From Roseiarcus sp963784805 (GTDB lineage Bacteria; Pseudomonadota; Alphaproteobacteria; Rhizobiales; Beijerinckiaceae), in assembly GCA_963784805.1 (NCBI GenBank), contig CAWASR010000023.1, forward strand, positions 1 to 64,000: a stretch of DNA of 64,000 nt, in the 5' to 3' direction. The position numbers were made by a program, and so were the translations under genes. The notes beneath the pieces were generated by a model that was not told the origin of the DNA, searched no databases, and saw only the letters and a program-made list of their open reading frames with translations. Of the stretch, positions 1-8,415 are shown one piece after another (within the stretch, counting starts at the first letter, position 1; each line of letters begins with the position of its first letter).

Positions 1-191
1 TGCGCCGCCGTGAACCTAACCTTGACGGCGTGGTTGACAACTGTCCTGCCTGTGGAGGCCCGGCGAGGAAGAAGGGTGTCGCACAGTGAAGCCCATCTCT
101 CTGCCGCTGCAGCATGTGCCGCACGGCCCGAGACAACGCGGGACGGCCGACGCGTTGCGGCGCAGCATCGGCGCGCGCGTCAGGCATCGCG

Positions 192-491
192 ATGATCGTC
201 GCACTTAGTCGCTTCACCATCGCGAATGGCATGGCTGAGGAGGTACGGGCGGCGTTCGGGCGCCGTCCCCATCTCGTCGATAGCGCGTTCGGCTTCCTGG
301 GAATGGAAGTTATGAGCCCGGTCGGCCGGACCGCCGAGATATGGCTGGTGACGCGCTGGAGCGACGAGGAGAGCTACCGCGCCTGGCATCGCGGACACGA
401 GTATCACGAGGCGCACAAAGGCATTCCGAAGGGTCTTAAACTGGCGCCCGGAAGCGCTTCGGTGACGCTGTTCGAAGTCTTCGCGGGGTGA
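192..491 (+). CDS. ABM/IsdG-like monooxygenase-fold protein
   Basis: A 99-residue single-domain protein with the layout of the antibiotic-biosynthesis-monooxygenase fold: an N-terminal strand with an Asn (TIANG), a central TRWSDEESYRAW segment, and a His-containing EYHEAH helix. This N/W/H arrangement resembles IsdG-type heme-degrading enzymes, but the similarity is family-level and the substrate is not shown. The start at 192 (ATG-ATC-GTC) removes a low-quality upstream extension of the frame. It lies 22 nt upstream of a cobalamin-binding protein and a GGDEF cyclase on the same strand, so the three probably form one transcript. A redox or tetrapyrrole role next to a B12 sensor is attractive but is inference only. 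Confidence 0.7.
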   Translation: MIVALSRFTIANGMAEEVRAAFGRRPHLVDSAFGFLGMEVMSPVGRTAEIWLVTRWSDEESYRAWHRGHEYHEAHKGIPKGLKLAPGSASVTLFEVFAG

Positions 492-513
492 GCGACAACT
501 AGGATATCTGAAC

Positions 514-1611
514 ATGGATGCCGGAGCACAACTTCTGCGGCCCGAAGGTCTGCAGCGTTTCCGAAGCCTGGAGTCAGACGCAATCGCCGCAGTGACCGAC
601 CAACTCTATAACGAGCACGGTTCGGTCTATGCCCAGTTCGGCCCGCGCGGGCGGGAGGCTTGCCGCGACGATCTCGCGTTCCACCTGGAATTCCTGCGGC
701 CCGTGCTGGAGTTCGGGCTGATGCAACAGATGGTGGACTACCTGGTCTGGCTTGGCAGCGTGCTCGAATCTCGCGCCGTTCCATCGTCGCACCTTGCGTT
801 GTCGCTCGACTGGCTCGGCGAGTTCTTTGCCGCGAAGATGGACGCAGTAGACGGCGCCATAGTCGCCACGGCCTTGCGAGGGACGCGGAATGGATTTGAG
901 AGCGCGGCGGAGCTGCCCGTCGTCGCGCCGATGACGAGAAAGCCGTTGGCGGAGACGGAAGCGTTCGAAGCCGCCTTGCTGGCCGGGCGTCAGCACGAGG
1001 CGCTGGCGATCGTCAACCAATGCGTCGACGATGGTCACGGCCTCGTCGACGTCGAAATGAACGTAATCCAGCCAGCGCTCTACCAGATCGGGAATAAGTG
1101 GCAGCTGAACCAGATCTCGGTCGCGCAGGAGCATCTGGCCACCGCGATCGCCCACTCGGTGATGGCCGTTGGCTTACTGCGCTCGCCTGTTCCCCCGCTG
1201 AACGGCAAGCGTATGCTCCTCGCCTGTGTGCAGGGCAACAATCATGCAGTCGGCGCCCGGATGGTTTGCGATGCCTTTCAGCTTGCCGGATGGGACGTGC
1301 AGTACCTCGGCGCCGATACGCCGACGTCGGCGCTCGTCAGGCACGCGGTCGAATGGAAACCCGATTTGATCGGCCTGTCGGTTTCCTTCCCGCAGCAACT
1401 GCCTGCGGCGAAGGATGTCATCGCGCGGCTGAGGGAGAGCCTGGGAACCACGCGACCGCCGGTGATTCTGGGCGGGCTCGCCATCAACCGGTTTACCCAT
1501 CTGGCCGAGATGGTCGGCGCCGACGGGTACCGCCCCGATCCGCAGGAAGCTGTCGCTTACGCGAATCGATCTATCGGCCTCGGAGGGCCTGGTGCCCTGG
1601 TATCAGCGTGA
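514..1611 (+). CDS. Stand-alone cobalamin-binding sensor with CarH-type Wx9EH motif
   Basis: A 365-residue protein. Residues about 1-115 form a helical domain I do not recognise. About 145-220 is a four-helix B12 cap of the MetH/CarH kind, and about 225-355 is a Rossmann-like B12-binding domain. The cap holds W-QLNQISVAQ-EH, exactly the Wx9EH motif that covers the upper axial ligand in CarH photoreceptors. The B12 domain has NHAVG, matching the E/DxHxxG lower-ligand His motif, followed by LGADTPTS, GLSVS and GGLAIN loops. There is no MerR-type HTH, so it is not a CarH repressor. It probably signals by protein contact. The next gene, a diguanylate cyclase, overlaps its 3' end by 20 nt. Binding of B12 is well supported. 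Light sensing is inferred from the motif. A methyltransferase corrinoid carrier is the alternative. Confidence 0.82.
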   Translation: MDAGAQLLRPEGLQRFRSLESDAIAAVTDQLYNEHGSVYAQFGPRGREACRDDLAFHLEFLRPVLEFGLMQQMVDYLVWLGSVLESRAVPSSHLALSLDWLGEFFAAKMDAVDGAIVATALRGTRNGFESAAELPVVAPMTRKPLAETEAFEAALLAGRQHEALAIVNQCVDDGHGLVDVEMNVIQPALYQIGNKWQLNQISVAQEHLATAIAHSVMAVGLLRSPVPPLNGKRMLLACVQGNNHAVGARMVCDAFQLAGWDVQYLGADTPTSALVRHAVEWKPDLIGLSVSFPQQLPAAKDVIARLRESLGTTRPPVILGGLAINRFTHLAEMVGADGYRPDPQEAVAYANRSIGLGGPGALVSA

Positions 1612-2518
1612 ATTCGACCGATTGCTCGCGGTTGCCGTAGGCGCCCTCACTCCCGAGGGCATGCTCATTGACGCCAACGATGGTCTTCTCGAACTCGTTA
1701 GGACGGGCGCGGCATCAAGCCCGATCGGCACAATCGTCACGAGCCATTTCGTTCAGCCGAGCTTTGCGGCCATCGTGTCGCGCCCGAACGCGGGGGACGC
1801 CGAGCTCTACAGCGGCTTGCTCGCCATCGGCACATACAGCGGACAAACGCACAGCCTGCTCGCCCGCATCTGGCGGACCGACGGACAGATCCGCATCGTC
1901 GCGGAATACAATATCAAGGAACTCCTGCGCCTGAACGATTCCGTTCTGGAACTGAATCGCGATACCGCCGCCGCTCAGCTCGAAACTGCACAGACGAATC
2001 TTCGGTTGCAGCAACGTGAGGCCGAGATCCGCACGTTGTCCTTGACCGATCAGCTCACCGGTGTCGGCAATCGCCGCCGCCTGGAACAGGCATTGGTGGA
2101 GGAGATCAGCCGGGTGGGACGAGGCGACGCCAAACTCTCGGCGCTGATGGCCGACCTTGATCATTTCAAGCGGGTGAATGACTCCTATGGACACGGCGTC
2201 GGAGACAAGGTCCTCGAAACATTCGGCGACATCTTGCGCGGGAACGCACGGCCAACCGACGTCCTGGGCCGATACGGCGGGGAGGAATTCGTCGTTCTGA
2301 TGCCGAACACGGCCAAGGAGCAGGCCGTTATTTCGGCCGAGCGGCTCAGAATGATCCTCGCCTCTACTTTGATTGCGCCGCTTGCGGAGCCGATCACCGT
2401 CAGCATCGGGGCGGTCGAATTTGTTCCGGGTGAATCGGGTGATGCGTTCCTGCATCGCCTGGATGAGGCGCTCTACGAGGCGAAGCGCAGCGGGCGGAAC
2501 CGCGTCGTCGCCGCATGA
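1592..2518 (+). CDS. Diguanylate cyclase with N-terminal PAS-like sensor
   Basis: A 308-residue GGDEF protein that makes c-di-GMP from two GTP. Residues 1-110 look like a PAS-type sensory domain (ALTPEGMLIDANDG). About 112-145 is a Q/E/L-rich linker likely to form a coiled coil. The GGDEF domain fills the C-terminal half. The active site is intact (RYGGEEF). An inhibitory RxxD site (RPTD) lies five residues before GGEEF, so product inhibition is expected. It starts at GTG with a GGAGG Shine-Dalgarno at 1582-1586, inside the 3' end of the cobalamin sensor gene, which implies translational coupling. No EAL domain or membrane segment is seen, so it is a soluble output protein for the sensor upstream. 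Confidence 0.9.
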   Translation: MPWYQREFDRLLAVAVGALTPEGMLIDANDGLLELVRTGAASSPIGTIVTSHFVQPSFAAIVSRPNAGDAELYSGLLAIGTYSGQTHSLLARIWRTDGQIRIVAEYNIKELLRLNDSVLELNRDTAAAQLETAQTNLRLQQREAEIRTLSLTDQLTGVGNRRRLEQALVEEISRVGRGDAKLSALMADLDHFKRVNDSYGHGVGDKVLETFGDILRGNARPTDVLGRYGGEEFVVLMPNTAKEQAVISAERLRMILASTLIAPLAEPITVSIGAVEFVPGESGDAFLHRLDEALYEAKRSGRNRVVAA

Positions 2519-2608
2519 TTGTCGTATGTGGAGGGGCGGGCGCTCAGGACCATAGACGAAGGGGGGCGCGGGCCGCTGGATTCCGCTCGTGGGTTCGTGC
2601 GCGTCATC

Positions 2609-2643
2609 AGCGCCATCCTTGTCACTTCCAGGATGACGGCGCT
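2609..2643. terminator. Imperfect hairpin between convergent genes
   Basis: Arms AGCGCCATCCT and AGGATGACGGCGCT pair imperfectly around a short loop. It lies in the gap between the GGDEF gene (plus strand) and the DUF4239 gene (minus strand), so it could end both transcripts. It lacks a clear T-run, so a REP-like element is equally possible. The rest of the 2519-2762 gap shows no gene. Confidence 0.4.
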
Positions 2644-2762
2644 AGCGAACGAGGCTTTGGACGACGCGTCGCGGGTCGTAGCGCGGGGCAATAAACAGGA
2701 CGGCTTTGTCATGTCTGGACGACGCCCGCTCCAATGCTTCTCCGCCGGCGCATTGCGCCCGC

Positions 2763-3542
2763 CTATCCAGCCCCCTTCGCCTCCGCCTCTTTCAGCACCT
2801 GCAAGAGCCTGTCGACGCCGGAGGACGAGAGCCGGATGACGCCGATGTAGGGCTGGCTCAATTCCAGCATCAGGAAGATCGCGCTGCCGATGGCGATCGC
2901 GCCGAGGAGATGCGCGCCGACCGAAACCGCATTCGGCGTCGCGACCACGCCGTTGCCGAGGAACAGCGCCGCGGCCCAGCAGACCACCACGACCAGCACG
3001 TAAGGCGGAAACGGATTGGCGAGCTGGCGGGCCATCAGCATTTGCGTATCGGCGAATTTCCGCGCGAGGTCCCGTGCGGAGGCCAGCAATTGCCGCTGCG
3101 CGTCCGTCGACGGCGTCAGGCTGTCGAAATAGCCGCTGAGCCCCTGCAGCGTCGCGCGCGTCTCCTCCAGGGAGAACGGCTGCGGCCCGCGCGCTGCGTC
3201 GCCGAAGAAGCGGGCGCGCGAGCGCTCCAGCGCCGCCCTCAATCCCGCCCTTCCCTGGGCGCCCTCCGGCCCATAGCGCTCGAGCGCGAGATCGAGTTCG
3301 ACGATCACCGGCCCCAACGACTGCGCCTCGTCCCGCTGGGTCGTGAAGACCGAAAAAGCCGTAAAGACGAGGAGACCGAGGACCAGCGCCAGGAGCAGGG
3401 TGACGAGCCCGACCATCGCGCCGACCGTGCCCTTGGCGTCGGTCAGAACCTGCGCCGGCACGACCCAATGCAGCAACATGCCCAGCACGCTGGCGCCGAA
3501 GGTCGTCAACGCGACGGCGATCGACCGCTTCAAGGAATGCAT
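2763..3542 (-). CDS. DUF4239 (bestrophin-like) membrane protein
   Basis: A 259-residue integral membrane protein with two N-terminal helices (about 7-30 and 41-66), a cytoplasmic middle section rich in Arg and Glu, and two C-terminal helices (about 175-195 and 208-225). The segment SVFTTQRDEAQSLGPVIVEL after helix two is typical of the DUF4239 family found in many rhizobia. Function is unknown; the family is loosely related to bestrophin-type channels. It is monocistronic, between the GGDEF gene and ligA, with nothing nearby to suggest a role. Confidence 0.72.
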   Translation of the reverse strand: MHSLKRSIAVALTTFGASVLGMLLHWVVPAQVLTDAKGTVGAMVGLVTLLLALVLGLLVFTAFSVFTTQRDEAQSLGPVIVELDLALERYGPEGAQGRAGLRAALERSRARFFGDAARGPQPFSLEETRATLQGLSGYFDSLTPSTDAQRQLLASARDLARKFADTQMLMARQLANPFPPYVLVVVVCWAAALFLGNGVVATPNAVSVGAHLLGAIAIGSAIFLMLELSQPYIGVIRLSSSGVDRLLQVLKEAEAKGAG

Positions 3543-3621
3543 TGGCCCCCGCCGCCTATCGTAAGCCTTTAAGCTCGCGCCCTTCTAGGCCGGAGCATTC
3601 CCTGGCGCAAACCTCCGCGAC

Positions 3622-5709
3622 CTACTCGCGCCCCGCGCGCCTGAACCACTCGTCCTCGTCGATCGTCTCGACCCCGAGTTCGCGCGCCTTATTGAGCTTC
3701 GAGCCGGCGCCGGGGCCGGCGACGACGAGGTTGGTCTTGGGCGAGATCGAGCCTGAAACCTTCGCCCCGAGCCGCTCCGCCATCGCCTTTGCCTCCTCGC
3801 GCGTCATCCGCTCCAACGAGCCGGTGAAGACGATTGTGCGGCCGGCGAGCGGGTGGCCGGCGGCGATCGCCGCCATTGGCTCGACCGTCACCTGAGCCAG
3901 GAGCGCGTCGAGCGCGGCCTCGTTGCGCGGCTCGGCGAAGAAGTCGACGATCGCCTCCGCCACCACCGGGCCGACGCCCTCGATCGCCGAGAATTCCTGC
4001 CCCGCGTCGGCCGAACGCGCGGCGGCGCGCAGAGGCGCCCAGTCGCCGAAATGACGCGCCAGGCGCCGCGCGTTGGTCTCTCCGACATGGCGAATGCCGA
4101 GCGCATAGAGGAAACGGTTGAGGGCGATGGTCCGCCGCGCGTCGATGGCGTCGAACAGGTTGCGCACCGAAGTCTCGCCGAAACCCTCCCATTCGCTGAG
4201 CGGCTTTCGCCCCTGCCCGTCGCGCGCGCGCAGGGTGAAGATGTCGGCCGGCGACCTGATCAGCCCCTCGCTGAAGAACAGCTCGATCTGCTTTTCACCC
4301 AGGCCCTCGATGTCGAAGGCGTTGCGCGAGGCGAAGTGCTTGAGGCCCTCGACCGCCTGCGCCGGGCAGATGAGGCGCCCGGTGCAGCGCCGCACCACAT
4401 CGGCCTCGCCGGTCTTCTCGTCGATCTCGCGCAGGGCCGCCGAACCGCAGGCCGGACATGCATGCGGGAATGCGTAGGGCTTCGCGCCCTCCGGGCGCTT
4501 CTCCGGCACGACCTCGACGATTTGCGGGATCACGTCGCCGGCGCGCTGCACGACGACAGTGTCGCCGACGCGCACGTCCTTGCGCGCGATTTCGTCCTCG
4601 TTGTGGAGCGTCGCGTTGGAGACCACGACGCCGCCGACGGTCACCGGCCTCAATCGTGCGATCGGGGTCAGCGCGCCGGTCCGGCCGACATTGATCTCGA
4701 TCGCCTCCACCACCGTCGTCGCCCGCTCGGCCGGGAACTTGTGCGCAACCGCCCAGCGGGGGCTGCGCGAGACAAAGCCGAGACGCTGCTGCAGGGCGAG
4801 ATCGTCGACCTTGTAGACGACGCCGTCGATGTCGTAGCCGAGGCTCGCGCGCTGAGCCTCGATCGCGCGGTAATGGCCGAGCATCTCGGCGCTGGTGCGG
4901 CAGAGCTTGGTCAGCGGGTTGGTCGGTAGGCCGAAGCGCCGCATCGCCTCCATGGCGCCGAGCTGGGTCGAGCCGAACGGCTCGCTGATCTCGCCCCAGG
5001 CGTAGGCGAAGAAGGCGAGCGGGCGCCCGGCGGTGACGTTCGGGTCGAGCTGGCGCAGCGACCCGGCGGCGGCGTTGCGCGGATTGGCGAATTGCGGCTT
5101 GCCGGCTTCAGTCTGGCGCGCGTTGAGGGCGGCAAAATCGGCGTGACGCATATAGACTTCGCCGCGCGCCTCGAAGATCCGGGGCGCGCCCGCGAGCCGG
5201 TTCGGGATCGAATGAACCGTGCGCGCGTTGGCGGTCACGTCCTCGCCCTCGAAGCCGTCGCCGCGGGTGGCCGCTTGAACGAGCTCGCCGTTCTCGTAGC
5301 GCAAATTGCAGGAGAGCCCGTCGATCTTCGGCTCGGCGACGAAATCGAGGGCCGCGTCCTCGCCCATCCCGAGAAAGCGCCGCACCCGGGCGCAGAATTC
5401 CTGGACCTCCTCCTCGGCGAAAATATTGCCGAGCGACAGCATCGGCACGGCGTGGCGCACCTTGGCGAATTTCTCCGACGGCGGCGCGCCGACCTTGCGA
5501 TTGGCCGATTCCGCGCCGGCGAGTTCGGGAAAAGCCGCTTCGAGCTCGGTGTAGCGACCGCGCAGCGCGTCGTATTCCGCGTCGGAAATCGTCGGCGCGT
5601 CCTCGCCGTGGTAGCGGCGGTCGTGCTCGGCGATCTCGGCCCCGAGCCGCTTATGTTCGCGCCGCGCCTTGGCGAGGGTGAGATCGGGAGCGGGCTTGTC
5701 GGTAGTCAT
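3622..5709 (-). CDS. ligA: NAD-dependent DNA ligase LigA
   Basis: A 695-residue NAD+-dependent DNA ligase that seals nicks during replication and repair. Domains in order: NAD-binding Ia domain (about 10-75), adenylation domain with the nucleophile Lys128 in EPKIDG, OB fold, a four-Cys zinc finger (CPACGS through the second Cys pair), helix-hairpin-helix repeats, and a C-terminal BRCT domain (about 615-695). The length is normal for the family. I chose the ATG at 5709 (MTTDKPAPDL) because the frame upstream of it has no similarity. It stands alone, convergent to nothing essential, with the Lrp regulator upstream on the same strand. Confidence 0.97.
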   Translation of the reverse strand: MTTDKPAPDLTLAKARREHKRLGAEIAEHDRRYHGEDAPTISDAEYDALRGRYTELEAAFPELAGAESANRKVGAPPSEKFAKVRHAVPMLSLGNIFAEEEVQEFCARVRRFLGMGEDAALDFVAEPKIDGLSCNLRYENGELVQAATRGDGFEGEDVTANARTVHSIPNRLAGAPRIFEARGEVYMRHADFAALNARQTEAGKPQFANPRNAAAGSLRQLDPNVTAGRPLAFFAYAWGEISEPFGSTQLGAMEAMRRFGLPTNPLTKLCRTSAEMLGHYRAIEAQRASLGYDIDGVVYKVDDLALQQRLGFVSRSPRWAVAHKFPAERATTVVEAIEINVGRTGALTPIARLRPVTVGGVVVSNATLHNEDEIARKDVRVGDTVVVQRAGDVIPQIVEVVPEKRPEGAKPYAFPHACPACGSAALREIDEKTGEADVVRRCTGRLICPAQAVEGLKHFASRNAFDIEGLGEKQIELFFSEGLIRSPADIFTLRARDGQGRKPLSEWEGFGETSVRNLFDAIDARRTIALNRFLYALGIRHVGETNARRLARHFGDWAPLRAAARSADAGQEFSAIEGVGPVVAEAIVDFFAEPRNEAALDALLAQVTVEPMAAIAAGHPLAGRTIVFTGSLERMTREEAKAMAERLGAKVSGSISPKTNLVVAGPGAGSKLNKARELGVETIDEDEWFRRAGRE

Positions 5710-5796
5710 CGGGGGCAAGTTAGCGCAGCGCATGAACCTGCGGAAGGCGAGGGCCAATCCGGCCCTTGACCGGCTTGGCGGGAGCCATGCGCCGGT

Positions 5797-6222
5797 TCAG
5801 ACCGAACTGAGCAGGATGCTGGTCTCGCTGTTGGCGACGCCTTCGGTCTCCCGGACGATGCGCAGCACCCGGTCGAAATCCTGCAGGCTCCCGGCGCGAA
5901 TTTCGGCGATCAGGTCCCAGGCGCCGTTGGTGGTGTGGAGCGCGTGCAGTTCCGGAACGCCTCGCAGGCTCTTGATCACCGCCCGCGTCGACTTTCCGGC
6001 GACCTCGATCGACATGATCGCGCGGACCGCCGAACCGTCCTCGTCCTGCCGCACCCTGACCGTGAAGCCCAGCACGGCGCCCGATTCGATTAGGCGGTCG
6101 AGGCGCGACTGAACGGTCGCCCGCGAAACCGTGAGCAGCGCAGCGATTTTCGACAGCGGCGCGCGCCCGTCCTTGCGCAGAATTCCGATTAGCGCCCGAT
6201 CGAGGTCGTCGAAGACGTGCAT
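5797..6222 (-). CDS. Lrp/AsnC-family transcriptional regulator
   Basis: A 141-residue regulator. The N-terminal winged helix-turn-helix (LDRALIGILRKDGRAPLSKI, then TVSRATVQSRLDRL) is followed by a RAM/AsnC_trans_reg ligand domain (about 65-141) in which an amino acid normally binds between dimers. Start at ATG 6222 (MHVFDD). It is divergently transcribed from an ornithine cyclodeaminase gene, the usual arrangement for a local Lrp-type activator of amino-acid catabolism, so ornithine or arginine is the likely effector. A 29-bp inverted repeat between the two genes is a plausible operator. Confidence 0.9.
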   Translation of the reverse strand: MHVFDDLDRALIGILRKDGRAPLSKIAALLTVSRATVQSRLDRLIESGAVLGFTVRVRQDEDGSAVRAIMSIEVAGKSTRAVIKSLRGVPELHALHTTNGAWDLIAEIRAGSLQDFDRVLRIVRETEGVANSETSILLSSV

Positions 6223-6224
6223 GA

Positions 6225-6253
6225 CATTTTGTAAACTCAAGCTTAGCAAAATG
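6225..6253. promoter_or_regulatory. Candidate Lrp operator between lrp and ornithine cyclodeaminase
   Basis: The perfect inverted repeat CATTTTG-N15-CAAAATG sits immediately upstream of the Lrp start codon in an AT-rich stretch that also must carry the ornithine cyclodeaminase promoter. Size and symmetry suit an Lrp/AsnC dimer site and suggest autoregulation. This is inference from sequence symmetry and position. Confidence 0.5.
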
Positions 6254-6379
6254 CAAGATTATGATCAAAAATATGGGCAGTTAGGATATTTTTTAAAGCT
6301 AGGCGGCGGTCTATGCTGTCGCCACCGTCAACGAGCGGCCTTCGTGAACGAAGCCGCCGCATTCGCCCAGGTGTTTTTC

Positions 6380-7447
6380 ATGGTTCAATTCGTCGACGTC
6401 GGCAACATCATCGATCTCGTCGCCGAAATCGGCGTCGAGCCCTTCCTGGTCGGACTCGCCGGCGCCATCGAGGAAGACTTCCGCCGCTGGCCCGCGTTCG
6501 AGAAGACGCCGCGAATCGGCAGCCACTCGCGCGCGGGCGTCATCGAGCTGATGCCGGCAAGCGACGGCGAGCTCTATGGCTTCAAATACGTCACCGGCCA
6601 CCCCGGCAACGCCGCCAACGGGCTGCAGACCGTCGCCGCCTTCGGCATGCTTTCGGACGTCAGCACCGGATATCCCCTGTTCCTTTCCGAAATGACGATC
6701 ACGACCGCCTTGCGCACCGCGGCGACGTCGGCCCTTGCGGCGAAGCGCCTCGCCAGGCCCGATTCCCGCACGATGGCGATCATCGGCCTCGGCGCGCAGT
6801 CGGAATTTCAGGCGCTGGCCTTTCGCGCGCTGCTCGGCGTCCGGAATTTGCGGGTTTTTGACGTCGATCCGACGGCCGGGGCGAAATTCGTGCGCAATCT
6901 CGGTGGGCGCGGCTTCTCGATCATTCGCGCCGCGAGCGCGGCGGAGGCCGTGTCCGGCGCCGACATCGTCACAACCGTGACGGCGGACAAGCGCAGGGCG
7001 ACGGTCCTCAACGACGCGATGATTCGGCCCGGCATGCACATCAACGCCGTCGGCGGCGACTGCCCCGGCAAGACCGAGCTCGACCGCGCTATTCTGAACC
7101 GAGCGGACGTGTTCGTCGAATTCGCGCCGCAGACGCGGATCGAGGGCGAGATTCAGCAGATGGCGCCGGATTTCCCGGTGACCGAGTTCTGGCGGGTCGT
7201 CACCGGTCAGGCGCCGGGACGGCGCGCCGCCGACCAGATCACGCTGTTCGATTCGGTCGGCTTCGCGATCGAAGACTTCTCGGCCCTGCGCTTCCTGCGC
7301 GACCGCGTCCAAGGGACGAAGCATGTCTCGACGCTCGACCTGATCCCCGCGCCGCGCGATCCGCGCGATCTCTTCGGTCTCCTCGCCGGCGGCGAAAAAG
7401 CGAGGGCGGCTGCGCAGGAGAAGGCCGCGCCCCGCGCGGCGGCCTGA
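6380..7447 (+). CDS. Ornithine cyclodeaminase
   Basis: A protein of about 355 residues in the ornithine cyclodeaminase/mu-crystallin family, which turns L-ornithine into L-proline and ammonium using bound NAD+. The nucleotide-binding loop is IIGLGAQSEFQ, near residue 135. Other family landmarks are KYVTGHPGNAANG, NAVGGDCPGKTELD and TLFDSVGFAIED; the last resembles the long OCD subfamily of alphaproteobacteria. The ATG at 6380 (MVQFVDV) is chosen; in-frame GTG codons at 6371 and 6343 are alternatives. The divergent Lrp gene supports arginine/ornithine catabolism. No arginase gene is next to it. The Ala-rich tail is not conserved. Confidence 0.9.
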   Translation: MVQFVDVGNIIDLVAEIGVEPFLVGLAGAIEEDFRRWPAFEKTPRIGSHSRAGVIELMPASDGELYGFKYVTGHPGNAANGLQTVAAFGMLSDVSTGYPLFLSEMTITTALRTAATSALAAKRLARPDSRTMAIIGLGAQSEFQALAFRALLGVRNLRVFDVDPTAGAKFVRNLGGRGFSIIRAASAAEAVSGADIVTTVTADKRRATVLNDAMIRPGMHINAVGGDCPGKTELDRAILNRADVFVEFAPQTRIEGEIQQMAPDFPVTEFWRVVTGQAPGRRAADQITLFDSVGFAIEDFSALRFLRDRVQGTKHVSTLDLIPAPRDPRDLFGLLAGGEKARAAAQEKAAPRAAA

Positions 7448-7553
7448 ACGCATTCGCCGTTTTGCGGCGGCCAGCCGCCGGCGAGCCGATCAACGTTCGC
7501 CGCTCGCGTCATCGTTCACGATCGCCTGCGGCCGCCGAGGGCGCCAATGAATA

Positions 7554-7573
7554 GGGCCGCCCGAAGGCGGCCC
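7554..7573 (-). terminator. Hairpin downstream of the PEP-CTERM-like gene
   Basis: Perfect 8-bp stem GGGCCGCC / GGCGGCCC with a CGAA loop. It lies 30 nt past the stop codon of the minus-strand gene at 7603 and about 105 nt past the ornithine cyclodeaminase stop, so it may serve both convergent transcripts. Only a weak T-rich tail follows on the minus strand. Confidence 0.55.
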
Positions 7574-7602
7574 GTTCCACGTCGGTGGAGGAAGCGCAGC
7601 CT

Positions 7603-8157
7603 TCAGCCGAGGCTGAGCGAACCCAAACGCGACGATCGGCGATGGCCTGTCAGGGCGAGGCCCGCGAAGCCCAGTCCCATCATCGCCCAGGTCGACAGTT
7701 CCGGCACGGCGGCGACCCTCAGGGCGCCCATCTCCTGGACGACGTAGCCGCGGCCCGCGACCGATTCCCAGAGTGAATAGTGGCCCGAATCGTACCACAG
7801 ATTCCAATAGCCGCCGGGGTTCTGGACGGTCGTGAACAGCAGGCCGTAGAGGTCCAGATATGGACTGGCGTTAGTGTACAGATCGTTGTAGTAAAAGGCG
7901 CCGTCTGAGCTGGTCGCCATGTTGGGAAAATTTGGATTTCCCGCGATGCCGCTGACGGTCTGGTCGACAAGCCCCGCGATCGTCCCGAGAATGTCGGTCG
8001 CCTCATTCGAGCCGTTGACAGTCAGAACCCCGGTCGCGGTTAGTTGTCCATCATATGAGGTAAATGAGTACTGATAGGTCGCGGCGCGCGTCGCTGAAGG
8101 CGAGACAAGCGCAGCTATCGCCGCCAACATTACAGCGGATATTCCAGATTTAAACAT
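7603..8157 (-). CDS. Secreted protein with PEP-CTERM-like sorting signal
   Basis: A 184-residue exported protein. It has an N-terminal signal peptide (hydrophobic stretch about 6-25, cleavage likely after TRA), a Gly/Tyr/Asn-rich body, and a C-terminal VPELSTWAMMGLGFAGLAL segment followed by a basic HRRSSR tail. That tripartite ending (PEx[ST] motif, membrane helix, Arg cluster) is the PEP-CTERM exosortase sorting signal in its PELSTWAMM variant. The ATG at 8157 is preferred to a TTG two codons upstream. It is monocistronic after an AT-rich 250-nt leader. Function is unknown; such proteins usually end up on the surface or in extracellular matrix. The exosortase is not in this window. Confidence 0.8.
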   Translation of the reverse strand: MFKSGISAVMLAAIAALVSPSATRAATYQYSFTSYDGQLTATGVLTVNGSNEATDILGTIAGLVDQTVSGIAGNPNFPNMATSSDGAFYYNDLYTNASPYLDLYGLLFTTVQNPGGYWNLWYDSGHYSLWESVAGRGYVVQEMGALRVAAVPELSTWAMMGLGFAGLALTGHRRSSRLGSLSLG

Positions 8158-8415
8158 AACCAAGGCCCCATTTTATTTCATTGTTCCGAATCGTCGCGAT
8201 TTGTTGTTGACGATTCTCAGTCCCCGCCGCGCGCGAACGCTCGACATCGCGTTATATAGAATACTCGTATAAATTGTGCAAGTGGTAAATTTCTCGCATA
8301 GATTGTCATTTCATTTTTGTCTAACCGATAGCGCCCGCTGGCTCGATTCTTTCGACGGGCGCAATTAAATCTCTTCAAAATATGTGTAATGGGGGGCGCG
8401 AGCGTCGTGCGCGAC

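Noticed and set aside
1..191. Short frames at the left edge
   Set aside because: Overlapping Arg-rich frames on both strands without motifs; nothing supportable before 192.
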